Shown: one piece after another, positions 1-6,432 of the stretch
Position numbering within the stretch: the stretch's first letter is position 1
Layout: the number at the start of each line of letters is the position of its first letter
Source: Acidobacteriaceae bacterium
GTDB lineage: Bacteria; Acidobacteriota; Terriglobia; Terriglobales; Acidobacteriaceae
Direction: 5' to 3'
NCBI GenBank assembly: GCA_003151875.1
Contig: PLYW01000339.1
Location: 238 to 6,989, forward strand
DNA length: 6,752 bases
Position numbers and translations under genes: made by a program
Notes under the pieces: model-generated
Seen by the model: the letters and a program-made list of their open reading frames with translations, nothing else
The model's database searches: none
Told to the model about the DNA's origin: nothing

Positions 1-1
1 G

Positions 2-502
2 CGCGATCGCGACATCTATTGGAAGCTGGAGCGCGATGTCATTGAGCGCAATCCTGAGCTTCACGGCGTCCGCAATGCGTTCCTCGATATGGTGCGGGCC
101 GCCTACGCGGACGCCATGGCGGCCCGCGTACTGCGGCTGCTCGATGCCGACAATACCGATCTTTCCTTGCGCCGGGTGCTGACCCAGCTTGAGGAATATC
201 CCCATCTGCTGCACGACAAAGTGAGCGAGCGTGAGTTTGCCGACGATCGCGCTGAGTTGGACCGCGCCGCAACCAATCTGCAGCAGGTCTTGAACCCGCA
301 TTTTGCGCATCACGAGCGCACCCTGTCGGCCCTGGCCTCTACGCATCGCGAACTCGACCAGGCGATTGACGCGATCATCTACACCCTGAAGACCTATTAC
401 TGGATCGTCGCGGACGCCTACCTCGATTTCGAGGTGAGCTATCCCGAGGACCCGTTAGCGATCTTCCGCTTCCCCTGGATCAAACCGGAGTTGGTGAGCT
501 AG
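2..502 (+). CDS. AbiU2-like HEPN-type helical protein, 3' part (5' end outside window)
   Basis: The frame is open from the first full codon to a TAG at 500-502, giving 166 visible residues, so the start lies outside the window; internal ATGs at 89 and 115 are not needed. The protein is soluble, rich in Leu, Ala, Asp, Glu and Arg, and looks all-helical, with no signal peptide or membrane segment in the visible part. The pattern LRLLDADNTDLSLRRVLTQL (visible residues 44-63), then a charged helix, the element NPHFAHHER (98-106), and a last helix with LDQAIDAI and YYWIVADAY, matches my memory of AbiU2-type HEPN proteins. Those have a 'rLtD...tLSLrrLl' block followed by an 'R-x4-6-H' element. HEPN proteins are often RNases in phage defence or toxin-antitoxin systems. 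Here the position where the Arg is expected is Asn98, so RNase activity is doubtful. The family call is inference from remembered patterns; a different helical hypothetical family is possible. It is convergent with the transporter gene. Confidence 0.6.
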   Translation, partial: RDRDIYWKLERDVIERNPELHGVRNAFLDMVRAAYADAMAARVLRLLDADNTDLSLRRVLTQLEEYPHLLHDKVSEREFADDRAELDRAATNLQQVLNPHFAHHERTLSALASTHRELDQAIDAIIYTLKTYYWIVADAYLDFEVSYPEDPLAIFRFPWIKPELVS

Positions 503-503
503 G

Positions 504-1349
504 CTATCGCGCCGCGATCAGGGCCACCGAGATCAGCGCGCCGATGATGCCTGCGTTCTGCGTCGCCGACATGCGCTCCTTCAGGAAGATCCGCGCCAGA
601 ATCACTGTGCTGGCGGGATAAAGCGACGACAACACCGAGGTGACGTCGAGGCGGCCACGTTGCGTGGCGGCGATGAACAGCGCATTCGCAGAGGTATCCA
701 GTATCCCCGAAAACACAATCGGAACCAGGGCCGGACCTAGAGGCCGCTGGTCGCCGGCTGAAAAAACCACGATGAGCAGCATAAGCAATGTGGAAACAGT
801 ACGCGCCGCGACGAGAGGCCAGAACACTGCGTGATGGCCAGCTTGTTTACAAGCGATGAAGAACAAGCCGAACATCACTCCCGCCAGCACGGCCAGCCCC
901 AAACCGCGGTGGGTGTCGATTTCACCGTCTGGCCGCGCTATCAGCCAGATGCTGACCAACGCCAGCACAAAGCCCACAAGCTGAATCGGGGCGGGCATTC
1001 CTTCGCTGTATATGCCGGCCAGCACCGGCAGCACGCCCGTAATAACCGCAGCGACCGGCGCGACGATGCCCATGCGTCCGATGGCAAGGGCCCGGTACAG
1101 CGCTGCGACGCCAACGGCTCCCGTGATGCCGGCGACCGCTCCCCACAACAACGTTGAACCTGGCGGGAACGGCTCCGCCGTAATCCAGACCAACAGCAGC
1201 ATCAGCAGCAAGCCACATGCATGCGCGCCCGCGACCACGCGAAAGACATTGGCGCGCTTGGTGGCGATGCCGCCGGCGAAATCGCCTGCGCCCCAGACGG
1301 CAGCAGTGCTCAAGCTGAGACCGGCGCCAGTTAAGGTTCCAGAGGTCAT
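504..1349 (-). CDS. EamA/DMT-superfamily transporter, 10 TM
   Basis: This 281-residue, strongly hydrophobic protein is almost wholly made of membrane helices. It shows the duplicated five-plus-five helix layout of the drug/metabolite transporter superfamily. The first EamA repeat spans about residues 5-139, with WGAGDFAGG near the start and LYRALAIGRMGIVAPVAAVI followed by WLIARP at its end. The second spans about 148-280, with LFIAATQRGRLDVTSVLSSL then YPASTVILARIFLKERMSATQ, the typical helix 8-9 signature in which a conserved Glu follows a Lys. Family members export or import amino acids, metabolites or drugs across the inner membrane; the substrate cannot be read from sequence. The ATG at 1349 fits because the first helix begins almost at once and the length is normal. 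There is no clear Shine-Dalgarno site. The start lies 13 bases after the upstream gene's TAG, so translation may depend on re-initiation. The 3' end is one base from the convergent gene. Confidence 0.9.
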   Translation of the reverse strand: MTSGTLTGAGLSLSTAAVWGAGDFAGGIATKRANVFRVVAGAHACGLLLMLLLVWITAEPFPPGSTLLWGAVAGITGAVGVAALYRALAIGRMGIVAPVAAVITGVLPVLAGIYSEGMPAPIQLVGFVLALVSIWLIARPDGEIDTHRGLGLAVLAGVMFGLFFIACKQAGHHAVFWPLVAARTVSTLLMLLIVVFSAGDQRPLGPALVPIVFSGILDTSANALFIAATQRGRLDVTSVLSSLYPASTVILARIFLKERMSATQNAGIIGALISVALIAAR

Positions 1350-1362
1350 TGTTTAAGGTAGG

Positions 1363-1953
1363 CTACTTCGTCGCGGTGCTTTTCTCGCGCAGCACAATCG
1401 GGCTCTGATCGTAAGGCACGATCGTCACGTTAAGATCTTTGCGATCGTTAAACTGCAGCTCGGTGATGGGAAACGCCACCAGGACAGTTCCCTTTTGCTC
1501 GGCGCCCGGCATGATCTTGGTCTCCACCGTCAAGGCTTGCGTCGCATGTTGGCGGAGGTCTGGGTAGGCGCCGAAGTAGCGGTCGTAATCGGAAGCAGAC
1601 GCGGCGTCGTCGGACTGATCGCCTTGGTCGGTTTTCAGGTTGGCGGTGATGGACTTGATATAGAGCGCCTTGTCGCCAACGTTGCGCAGCGTGACTTGGA
1701 GAGCAACCATGGTGTTGGTCATGTCTTCAGGCTGGCTGGCGTACACCGCGTCGATGCCGCCCTGCGCCACCGGCTTGGATCGCTCCAGGAACGCGATCAC
1801 CGCCACCACGATGCCAACGACAAGCAGTGCGATGACAACCGGCACGGCGGGAGGCAGGCTGCGTTTGGCGCTGTCAAATTCCTCCGTGATGGGAACATGT
1901 CCAGCGTCGTATCGCGGTTGAGGCGCTTTGGGCGGAACTTCATTTTCAGCCAT
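1363..1953 (-). CDS. single-pass membrane-anchored protein of unknown function
   Basis: I do not recognise a named family. From the ATG at 1953 the protein has 196 residues. It has a polar, proline-rich N-terminal tail (1-33, probably cytoplasmic), one hydrophobic helix at about 34-56 (AVPVVIALLVVGIVVAVIAF) and an extracytoplasmic domain of about 135 residues. That domain is rich in beta-type patterns, such as MVALQVTLRNVGDKALYIKS (82-101), the PGAEQKGTVLVAFPIT stretch (149-164) and LNVTIVPYD (174-182). This is the layout of DUF4352/FxLYD-like immunoglobulin-type domains, which hold a conserved 'N-x-G' turn between two strands; that link is my inference. The start at 1953 is preferred over a GTG at 1980 and an ATG at 1965 because GGAGGA sits four bases ahead of it. 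The gene follows polX with an 11-base gap and precedes the transporter by 13 bases, so it is probably co-transcribed with both. A guess would be a cell-surface or envelope accessory protein. Confidence 0.75.
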   Translation of the reverse strand: MAENEVPPKAPQPRYDAGHVPITEEFDSAKRSLPPAVPVVIALLVVGIVVAVIAFLERSKPVAQGGIDAVYASQPEDMTNTMVALQVTLRNVGDKALYIKSITANLKTDQGDQSDDAASASDYDRYFGAYPDLRQHATQALTVETKIMPGAEQKGTVLVAFPITELQFNDRKDLNVTIVPYDQSPIVLREKSTATK

Positions 1954-1957
1954 GGCT

Positions 1958-1963
1958 TCCTCC
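1958..1963 (-). promoter_or_regulatory. Shine-Dalgarno site deciding the start of the anchored-protein gene
   Basis: On the minus strand GGAGGA is followed by AGCC and then the ATG at 1953. This is the strongest ribosome binding site in the window. It lies directly after the TGA of polX (1967-1965), so ribosomes ending polX are positioned to start the next gene. It argues against the two in-frame upstream starts, GTG at 1980 and ATG at 1965, neither of which has a comparable site. Confidence 0.6.
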
Positions 1964-1964
1964 A

Positions 1965-3716
1965 TCAACTCTTGGGCCACTGATGCTTCATCGCCTGGCG
2001 AAATTCTTTTTCCGGCAGTGTATTCAACACATCCTTTGGCGTGAGCCAGGCGCGGCGTGCCTGAAGGATACCGTACTTGATCTTTTCGAAGTGCGAGGTG
2101 TGGTGCGCGTCGGTGTTGATCACGATCTTTACTCCGCGTTCCCGTGCCATGCGCAGGTGCACGTCATTCAAGTCGAGCCGGTCGGGATATGCGTTCAGCT
2201 CCATCGCGACTTTGTTCTTCAGTGCGGCGTTCAAGATTGCATCCATGTCGAACGGATAAGCGTCACGCCGCAGCAGCAGGCGTCCCGTGGGATGTCCGAG
2301 GATCGAGACGTTCTTGTTGCTCAACGCGCGCAATAGACGGTCGGTCATCTGTTGCGCCTCCTGGTTGAACGCCGAATGTACGCTGGCCACCACAACATCC
2401 ATCTGCTCCAGCACCGAGTCGGAGAGATCGAGCTCGCCATCGGCCAGGATGTCCACTTCGATGCCCGCCATGATGGTGATGCCATCCGCCTGCTCATCGG
2501 CGGTGCGAATACGGGCGATGTGTTGCACGGCGCGTTTGTCATCAAGGCCGTTGGCGAAGGCCAGATTTTTCGAGTGATCGGTGATGGCGATGTACTTGTA
2601 GCCGCGCTCTTTGGCCGCCGCTGCCATCTCGTCGATGGTGCACTTCCCGTCGGTTTCGACGGTGTGCATGTGCACTTCGCCGCGCAAATCTCTTAGGGTG
2701 ATGAGATGAGGCAGCTTGTGTTCTGCGGCGGCTTCGATCTCGCCGCAATTTTCGCGCAGCTCCGGCGGGATGCAATCAAGCTTGAGCTTGCCGTAGATCT
2801 CGTCCTCGGTGGCGCCGGCGACGCGCTTGTTGTTGTCGAGGCGAAACAGCCCGTACTCGCTGAGGGTGAACCCCATCTTGAGCGCGCGCTGGCGTAGCGA
2901 GACGTTGTGGTTCTTGGATCCGGTGAAGTACTGCATGGCCGCGCCATAGGATTCGGGCGGCAAGGTGCGCACATCCACCTGCATTCCGCTGCGCAATTTG
3001 AAGCTGACCTTATTGTCGCCCTTGGCCAACACTTCCACGATGCCGGGAAAGCGCAGGATTTCTTCGATCAACTCAGCGCGCTGCTCATCGTCAATGCAGC
3101 ACGGTCCGGTGATCAGCACGTCGAGGTCACCGACCGTCTCCCGTCCACGGCGCAGCGAACCGGCAGGTGTGATCTTTTCGATTCCTTTGATGTGCCGCAG
3201 ATGCTCAGTCAACTTCTGCGCGGTGCGATCAGCTTCGTCAAGCAGAAAGCGCCCGGAAATGCGGCGGTACCCTTCAATCGCTTTTAGGATCTTCTGCTCG
3301 CTCTTTTCGCTCAGACGCGGCAGTTCGCGGAGCTTGCCTTCGCGCGCCAGCTTCTCGACGCTGGCGAGATCGCTGACCTGGAAGGCGCTCCACAGCAACG
3401 CAATGGTTTTCGGCCCCAGTCCCTGGATCTTCAGCAGCTCCAGCATCGACGGCCGGTACTTCACCAGCAAGTCCTGGTGCGGACCGAGCTTGCCGCTGCG
3501 GCACAACTCCTGGATGTTGGCAGCCATACCTTTGCCGATGCCGGGAATCTCCAGCAGCTTCTTGGGCTCGTCGATCAGTCCCGAAACCTGCTGCGGCAGC
3601 CCTTCAATGACCTCGGCCGCGCGACGATAGGAACGGATGCGGAAGGAGTCGTCGCCGTTGATCTCCATGAGATCGGCGGTTTCATAAAAAACGTTGGCGA
3701 TGGCCTTGTTGTCCAC
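1965..3716 (-). CDS. polX: family X DNA polymerase with C-terminal PHP domain (PolX)
   Basis: The protein has 583 residues from the GTG at 3716, near the usual bacterial PolX length of about 570-580. The N-terminal helical region starts in the typical way, VDNKAIANVFYETADLMEI. Helix-hairpin-helix motifs follow at LLEIPGIGKGMAANI (54-68) and LLKIQGLGPKTIALL (94-108). The nucleotidyltransferase signature GSLRRGRETVGDLDVL (186-201) supplies catalytic Asp197 and Asp199, with Asp248 in MQVDVR as the third carboxylate, and a YFTGSKNHN stretch (263-271) lies in the palm/thumb. The PHP domain (about 345-575) keeps every expected metal ligand: HMH (349-351), TDH (379-381), Glu420, His447 in ASVHSAF, His475 in LGHP and DAH (536-538). 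Known relatives fill short gaps in base-excision repair and have 3'-5' exonuclease or AP-endonuclease activity that depends on PHP. All key residues are present, so both activities are expected in this cytoplasmic enzyme. The GTG is chosen because the 39-residue upstream extension (to a TTG at 3833) is Arg/Pro-rich and unlike the family. Confidence 0.96.
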   Translation of the reverse strand: MDNKAIANVFYETADLMEINGDDSFRIRSYRRAAEVIEGLPQQVSGLIDEPKKLLEIPGIGKGMAANIQELCRSGKLGPHQDLLVKYRPSMLELLKIQGLGPKTIALLWSAFQVSDLASVEKLAREGKLRELPRLSEKSEQKILKAIEGYRRISGRFLLDEADRTAQKLTEHLRHIKGIEKITPAGSLRRGRETVGDLDVLITGPCCIDDEQRAELIEEILRFPGIVEVLAKGDNKVSFKLRSGMQVDVRTLPPESYGAAMQYFTGSKNHNVSLRQRALKMGFTLSEYGLFRLDNNKRVAGATEDEIYGKLKLDCIPPELRENCGEIEAAAEHKLPHLITLRDLRGEVHMHTVETDGKCTIDEMAAAAKERGYKYIAITDHSKNLAFANGLDDKRAVQHIARIRTADEQADGITIMAGIEVDILADGELDLSDSVLEQMDVVVASVHSAFNQEAQQMTDRLLRALSNKNVSILGHPTGRLLLRRDAYPFDMDAILNAALKNKVAMELNAYPDRLDLNDVHLRMARERGVKIVINTDAHHTSHFEKIKYGILQARRAWLTPKDVLNTLPEKEFRQAMKHQWPKS

Positions 3717-3734
3717 GCAGAGCACCCGAGGGGA

Positions 3735-3740
3735 ATTGTA
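3735..3740 (-). promoter_or_regulatory. possible -10 box for polX
   Basis: TACAAT on the minus strand matches five of six bases of the sigma-70 -10 consensus and lies 18 bases before the polX GTG. No good -35 hexamer is found 15-18 bases further upstream; the best is CTGTCC at 15 bases, three of six matches. Transcription from here would start around 3728 and give a very short leader of about 12 bases with no Shine-Dalgarno site, so a near-leaderless mRNA is implied if the site is real. A single hexamer match is weak evidence. Confidence 0.25.
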
Positions 3741-3793
3741 ACGCGAGCGAAACCGGGACAGCGTGCATGTCGTCGGTCCGGGTAAGAAGGGGG

Positions 3794-3811
3794 CCGCGAC
3801 ACGTGTGGCGG
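3794..3811. repeat. 18-bp near-perfect palindrome between the YfhO-family gene and polX
   Basis: CCGCGACACGTGTGGCGG reads the same on both strands except for one mismatched pair (G at 3798 against G at 3807), with ACACGTGT as the perfect core. It lies about 78-95 bases upstream of the polX start and 26 bases after the upstream stop. A dimeric regulator site would have this shape. As RNA it would have almost no loop, and on the minus strand it is followed by CCCCCTTCTTACC rather than a T run, so it is a poor terminator. Function is not known. Confidence 0.45.
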
Positions 3812-3836
3812 CAAAGTATGTGCCCCTGCGCAACCT

Positions 3837-6158
3837 TTATGCGCCGCCGAGCTCCTGGCGCGCTCGATAGGATCGAATGCTCATCACAAGCTGGCATATT
3901 CCTGCGATAAAAAGCGTCCCCCAGCTTAGGATCAGGAGATACGGCCATCCCCACGGCCGATAACGAAATCGGATAAAGTTGTCTCCAGGTTCCACTTGCA
4001 CGGCGCGGAAAATGAAGTCCGCGCCCGAAACCGCTTGCGGCTTTCCGTTCACCGTGACCTTCCAGCCAGGGGCCCAGCGGTCCGTAACCACGAGCCAACC
4101 AGCCCTGCTGGCGACGTAATGAAACGCAAGTGAGTTCGGCCAATACGACAACCGGGAAATCCGTGCCACGGAAGCCAGACGCAACGATTCAGGGTTGACA
4201 GTTGGCAATCGTTGTTCCTTGTCGCCAGCATGTTTCCGGGAGATTTGCTCCATCTGCGGCCCGGAATGAATCAGGATTACCGGATTCTGCAATTGCTGCA
4301 CTCGCTTCTGGTACACAACGAAGTTCCCATCTGTCGGCGGCGCAAACACGGCGGCATCCGTAAACCACATACGATCATTCCCCAGTGCCATCTGGCGGAG
4401 TAAGGGGTCATCCTCGATCTGCATGTAGTAACGGTTCCATAAAGCTATCTCATTCTCAGTCGTGGCAAGCTTTAGAGGAAGATTCCTGTTGCTCGGAAAG
4501 CGGCTGGGCGGATCGTTATTTAAGGATGCCGGTGGATCAATGTCTCGAAACAAATTGTTGCCTGAGAGATCCAAGCTCGGGTTATGTTCTACGTTCATGA
4601 CGTGCCAAAATGCCCGCATGGCAGGAGAATGGGTTGTGAGCTGCGATATGCGCAGTGTGGCAACCCCGTCAAATATCGCAACGGCTACCAGTAAAGCATA
4701 GAATGTGGCCGGGCGTAGCTTGCGCGTCCAAAGCAGGAATGCGAGGGCGACAATCGAGCCCCAGGTAACTATTTCATGCACAATTGCTACCTTGAATATC
4801 GGAGGCCGATAGGTCACGAGATGAGTGACGACCTTAAATGTCCAACCCGATACTATCGCGAGAACCACCGCGGATATAACTAGCCGTAACTTTCTGGGAT
4901 TGCTGGTTTCGGCGTCAAGTTGGTCCAGGTCTCTGGCTCCGAGTGCGCACAAAATAGCGCCTAAGAGTATGGCATAGGTTCGAAAGCTGGAGGCATTCCG
5001 AAAATAGCGGGTTGGAGGAACAAAATCATACAACCATCCTCTCAAGGGAAGCTGATAGCCTGTCGCGCAACCCAGGAACAACACTGCCACTAGACATAAC
5101 CACCATCGCCATCTGGAGCCACCCAGCAGTCCAAACCATGCGAGCGTCACCACCGCGCAACCCATATAGATGCTTCGCATGGATATGTCCGCCAAAGGCC
5201 AGAAACGGCCATGGTGAATGTCCAACAAGCTGACATATGGGCTACTTAAAGTCGTGACTTCGCCAGCAGGAAAAATGTTTTCCCCAAGCGCCGATTCTCT
5301 GGGCCTGGTTCCCGTTCGGTCGCTGTAGCCTTGCGTATCCTTAAAAAAAGCGATGTATGACGGAGCCATTACCGCAGCGCCGATAGTGCCCATAAGTATG
5401 ATCGCTGCTGCGGAATGGGCCGCTTGCTTGCTTAATCCAATCGATGGGTCCCTTTCGCTATCCAAAAGCCGGCCAACGGACCACAGCACGAGGAAGCCCG
5501 GGGTCACAACCATGTAAAGAGGGTACCCGCCCAGCGCCGAAGCTCCATAAATGACTCCAGCTTGCACGGCCGCCCAATAGCTTCTACGCAACAACGCTGC
5601 ATCGAACCGCCAGAGCAGCCACGGAAGCCATGAAACGGAATAGATATGGGCTGTGTGTTCGGCATGTCCGGTATAAAAGCCCGAAGCGGCAAAACCCAGA
5701 GCAGCTATCAGTCCGCCCCAAACTGGACAACGCAGATGCCGGCATAGTACCAGGATTCCAATCGGACCCAGGGCCCAAATAAACATCCAGTACATAACGA
5801 ATCCGGCCTGCGAATTTGGAGACAATAATCCTGCTGCCAACACAATTGGCGAGGTCGTGCCAAACTCAGGTTCAGCAGAATCAGGGGTGCCGGCTGCAAC
5901 CCAGGGGTCCCAGAGCAACAGTCTTCCAGCTTTGACATGATCGGCCAGTAATGAGAATTCCGGCCCGAAGTAATCGGCCCCGTCCCACTGCGGCGCCGAC
6001 TTGCCCAAGATGAGATCGAAGTTACCGAGACAAAGAACTGCCACGACAATACCGCCAGCCAGCCACCATCGAAAGGTTGCAGAAACCGTCAACCACGGTC
6101 CTCGACCAGTAAATATTCCAGGCGGGACCTCGACAGTTCGTTGCCTCGGAGCCGGCAT
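3837..6158 (-). CDS. YfhO-family membrane protein, probable GT-C-type glycosyltransferase
   Basis: From the ATG at 6158 the protein has 773 residues. It has about a dozen membrane helices between residues 31 and 501 (for instance 31-52, 120-139, 249-271, 329-346, 424-444, 462-478), a large extracytoplasmic region (about 502-737) and a last helix at about 738-760. The first outer loop holds PQWDGADYF (Asp59) then LLLWDPWVAAGTPDSAEP, the GT-C-like start typical of YfhO proteins. The C-terminal part has GWLVVTDRWAPGWKVTVNGK (687-706) and FRAVQVEPGDNFIRFRYRP (717-735), the 'GWka-VdG' beta domain of the family. Relatives such as Bacillus YfhO add sugars from polyprenyl-phosphate donors to envelope polymers; donor and acceptor here cannot be read. 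A GTG at 6221 would add 21 residues but has no ribosome site, whereas the ATG has a weak GGAAAG eight bases ahead, so the start is uncertain. GC content is lower than in the genes to its left. Confidence 0.88.
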   Translation of the reverse strand: MPAPRQRTVEVPPGIFTGRGPWLTVSATFRWWLAGGIVVAVLCLGNFDLILGKSAPQWDGADYFGPEFSLLADHVKAGRLLLWDPWVAAGTPDSAEPEFGTTSPIVLAAGLLSPNSQAGFVMYWMFIWALGPIGILVLCRHLRCPVWGGLIAALGFAASGFYTGHAEHTAHIYSVSWLPWLLWRFDAALLRRSYWAAVQAGVIYGASALGGYPLYMVVTPGFLVLWSVGRLLDSERDPSIGLSKQAAHSAAAIILMGTIGAAVMAPSYIAFFKDTQGYSDRTGTRPRESALGENIFPAGEVTTLSSPYVSLLDIHHGRFWPLADISMRSIYMGCAVVTLAWFGLLGGSRWRWWLCLVAVLFLGCATGYQLPLRGWLYDFVPPTRYFRNASSFRTYAILLGAILCALGARDLDQLDAETSNPRKLRLVISAVVLAIVSGWTFKVVTHLVTYRPPIFKVAIVHEIVTWGSIVALAFLLWTRKLRPATFYALLVAVAIFDGVATLRISQLTTHSPAMRAFWHVMNVEHNPSLDLSGNNLFRDIDPPASLNNDPPSRFPSNRNLPLKLATTENEIALWNRYYMQIEDDPLLRQMALGNDRMWFTDAAVFAPPTDGNFVVYQKRVQQLQNPVILIHSGPQMEQISRKHAGDKEQRLPTVNPESLRLASVARISRLSYWPNSLAFHYVASRAGWLVVTDRWAPGWKVTVNGKPQAVSGADFIFRAVQVEPGDNFIRFRYRPWGWPYLLILSWGTLFIAGICQLVMSIRSYRARQELGGA

Positions 6159-6240
6159 GGCATGGCTTTCCGAATTGTGATGCCAGCTTGCAATGCGGTA
6201 GGTGTTTATTGAGGTTTGCACAATATGGTGACAGTTTCGT

Positions 6241-6338
6241 AAAAATTGTCATCACGAGCGCAGCGAGGGATTTGCTTTTGCTTGTCCGCGGAAAAGCGGA
6301 TTCCTCGCGCCCAAAATCGGGCGCTCGTAATGACAATT
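6241..6338 (-). terminator. possible terminator formed by the palindrome plus a T tract
   Basis: Read on the minus strand, the long stem ends in ATGACAA and runs straight into a T tract (complement of the A run at 6241-6245). This is the form of an intrinsic terminator for the gene ending at 6433. The plus-strand end of the palindrome is followed by CACGAAC with no T run, so the signal would be one-directional. The stem base is AT-rich and the structure is longer than usual, so efficiency is uncertain. Confidence 0.35.
6244..6338. repeat. 95-bp imperfect palindromic element (dispersed-repeat type)
   Basis: The outer arms AATTGTCATCACGAGCGC (6244-6261) and GCGCTCGTAATGACAATT (6321-6338) pair at 17 of 18 positions. 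Inside, 6265-6280 (GAGGGATTTGCTTTTG) pairs with 6291-6306 (GAAAAGCGGATTCCTC) at 12 of 16. The right half also has its own hairpin, GCGCCC-AAAATC-GGGCGC (6307-6324), which competes with the outer stem. A smaller one, TCCGC-GGAAAA-GCGGA, lies at the tip (6285-6300). The motif 'TTGTCATnnnGAGCGcAGCGAGG' is, from memory, the style of palindromic repeats scattered between genes in Acidobacteriota and some other phyla. It has no coding content and is not a complete insertion sequence. It could be a REP/MITE-like element; only one copy is present here, so repetition in the genome is inferred. Confidence 0.75.
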
Positions 6339-6432
6339 CACGAACTATGGGCAACCCGTTGTATGTTTTGCTGCGTCATTACAATTGGCGATTCTCAATC
6401 GGGAGCAGGTAGCTGTTGAAACATGCATCCAC

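Noticed and set aside
1495..1983. 162-codon plus-strand open frame opposite the anchored-protein gene
   Set aside because: Its His/Arg/Val-rich translation has no domain logic, while the minus frame has a transmembrane helix, beta-domain pattern and a strong ribosome site.
2965..3630. 221-codon open frame on the plus strand inside polX
   Set aside because: It is antisense to a clear family X polymerase, is Ser/Arg-rich with no recognisable motif, and has the look of a high-GC shadow frame.
3717..3833. N-terminal extension of polX to a TTG at 3833 (39 residues)
   Set aside because: The added residues are Arg/Pro-rich and unlike PolX proteins, the extension crosses the palindrome, and the family start motif VDNKAIANVF begins at the GTG at 3716.
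3682..4143. 153-codon minus-strand frame across the polX/YfhO-family gene gap
   Set aside because: It overlaps the conserved C-terminus of the YfhO-family protein and the conserved N-terminus of PolX in another frame; the translation is low-information and Arg/Gly-rich.
6222..6260. Possible promoter for the YfhO-family gene using ATGACA in the repeat end and CATATT
   Set aside because: The spacing of 19 bases is long and the -10 match is only four of six; not strong enough to list as a feature.
6375..6382. GTCATTAC as a remnant of a second copy of the palindromic repeat
   Set aside because: Only eight bases match the arm (inverse of 6327-6334) and the flanks do not continue the similarity; chance is enough.
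6188..6412. 74-codon plus-strand open frame spanning the palindrome
   Set aside because: Its middle (VITSAARDLLLLV and similar) is simply the translated repeat arm, a common source of spurious small proteins; there is no ribosome site.
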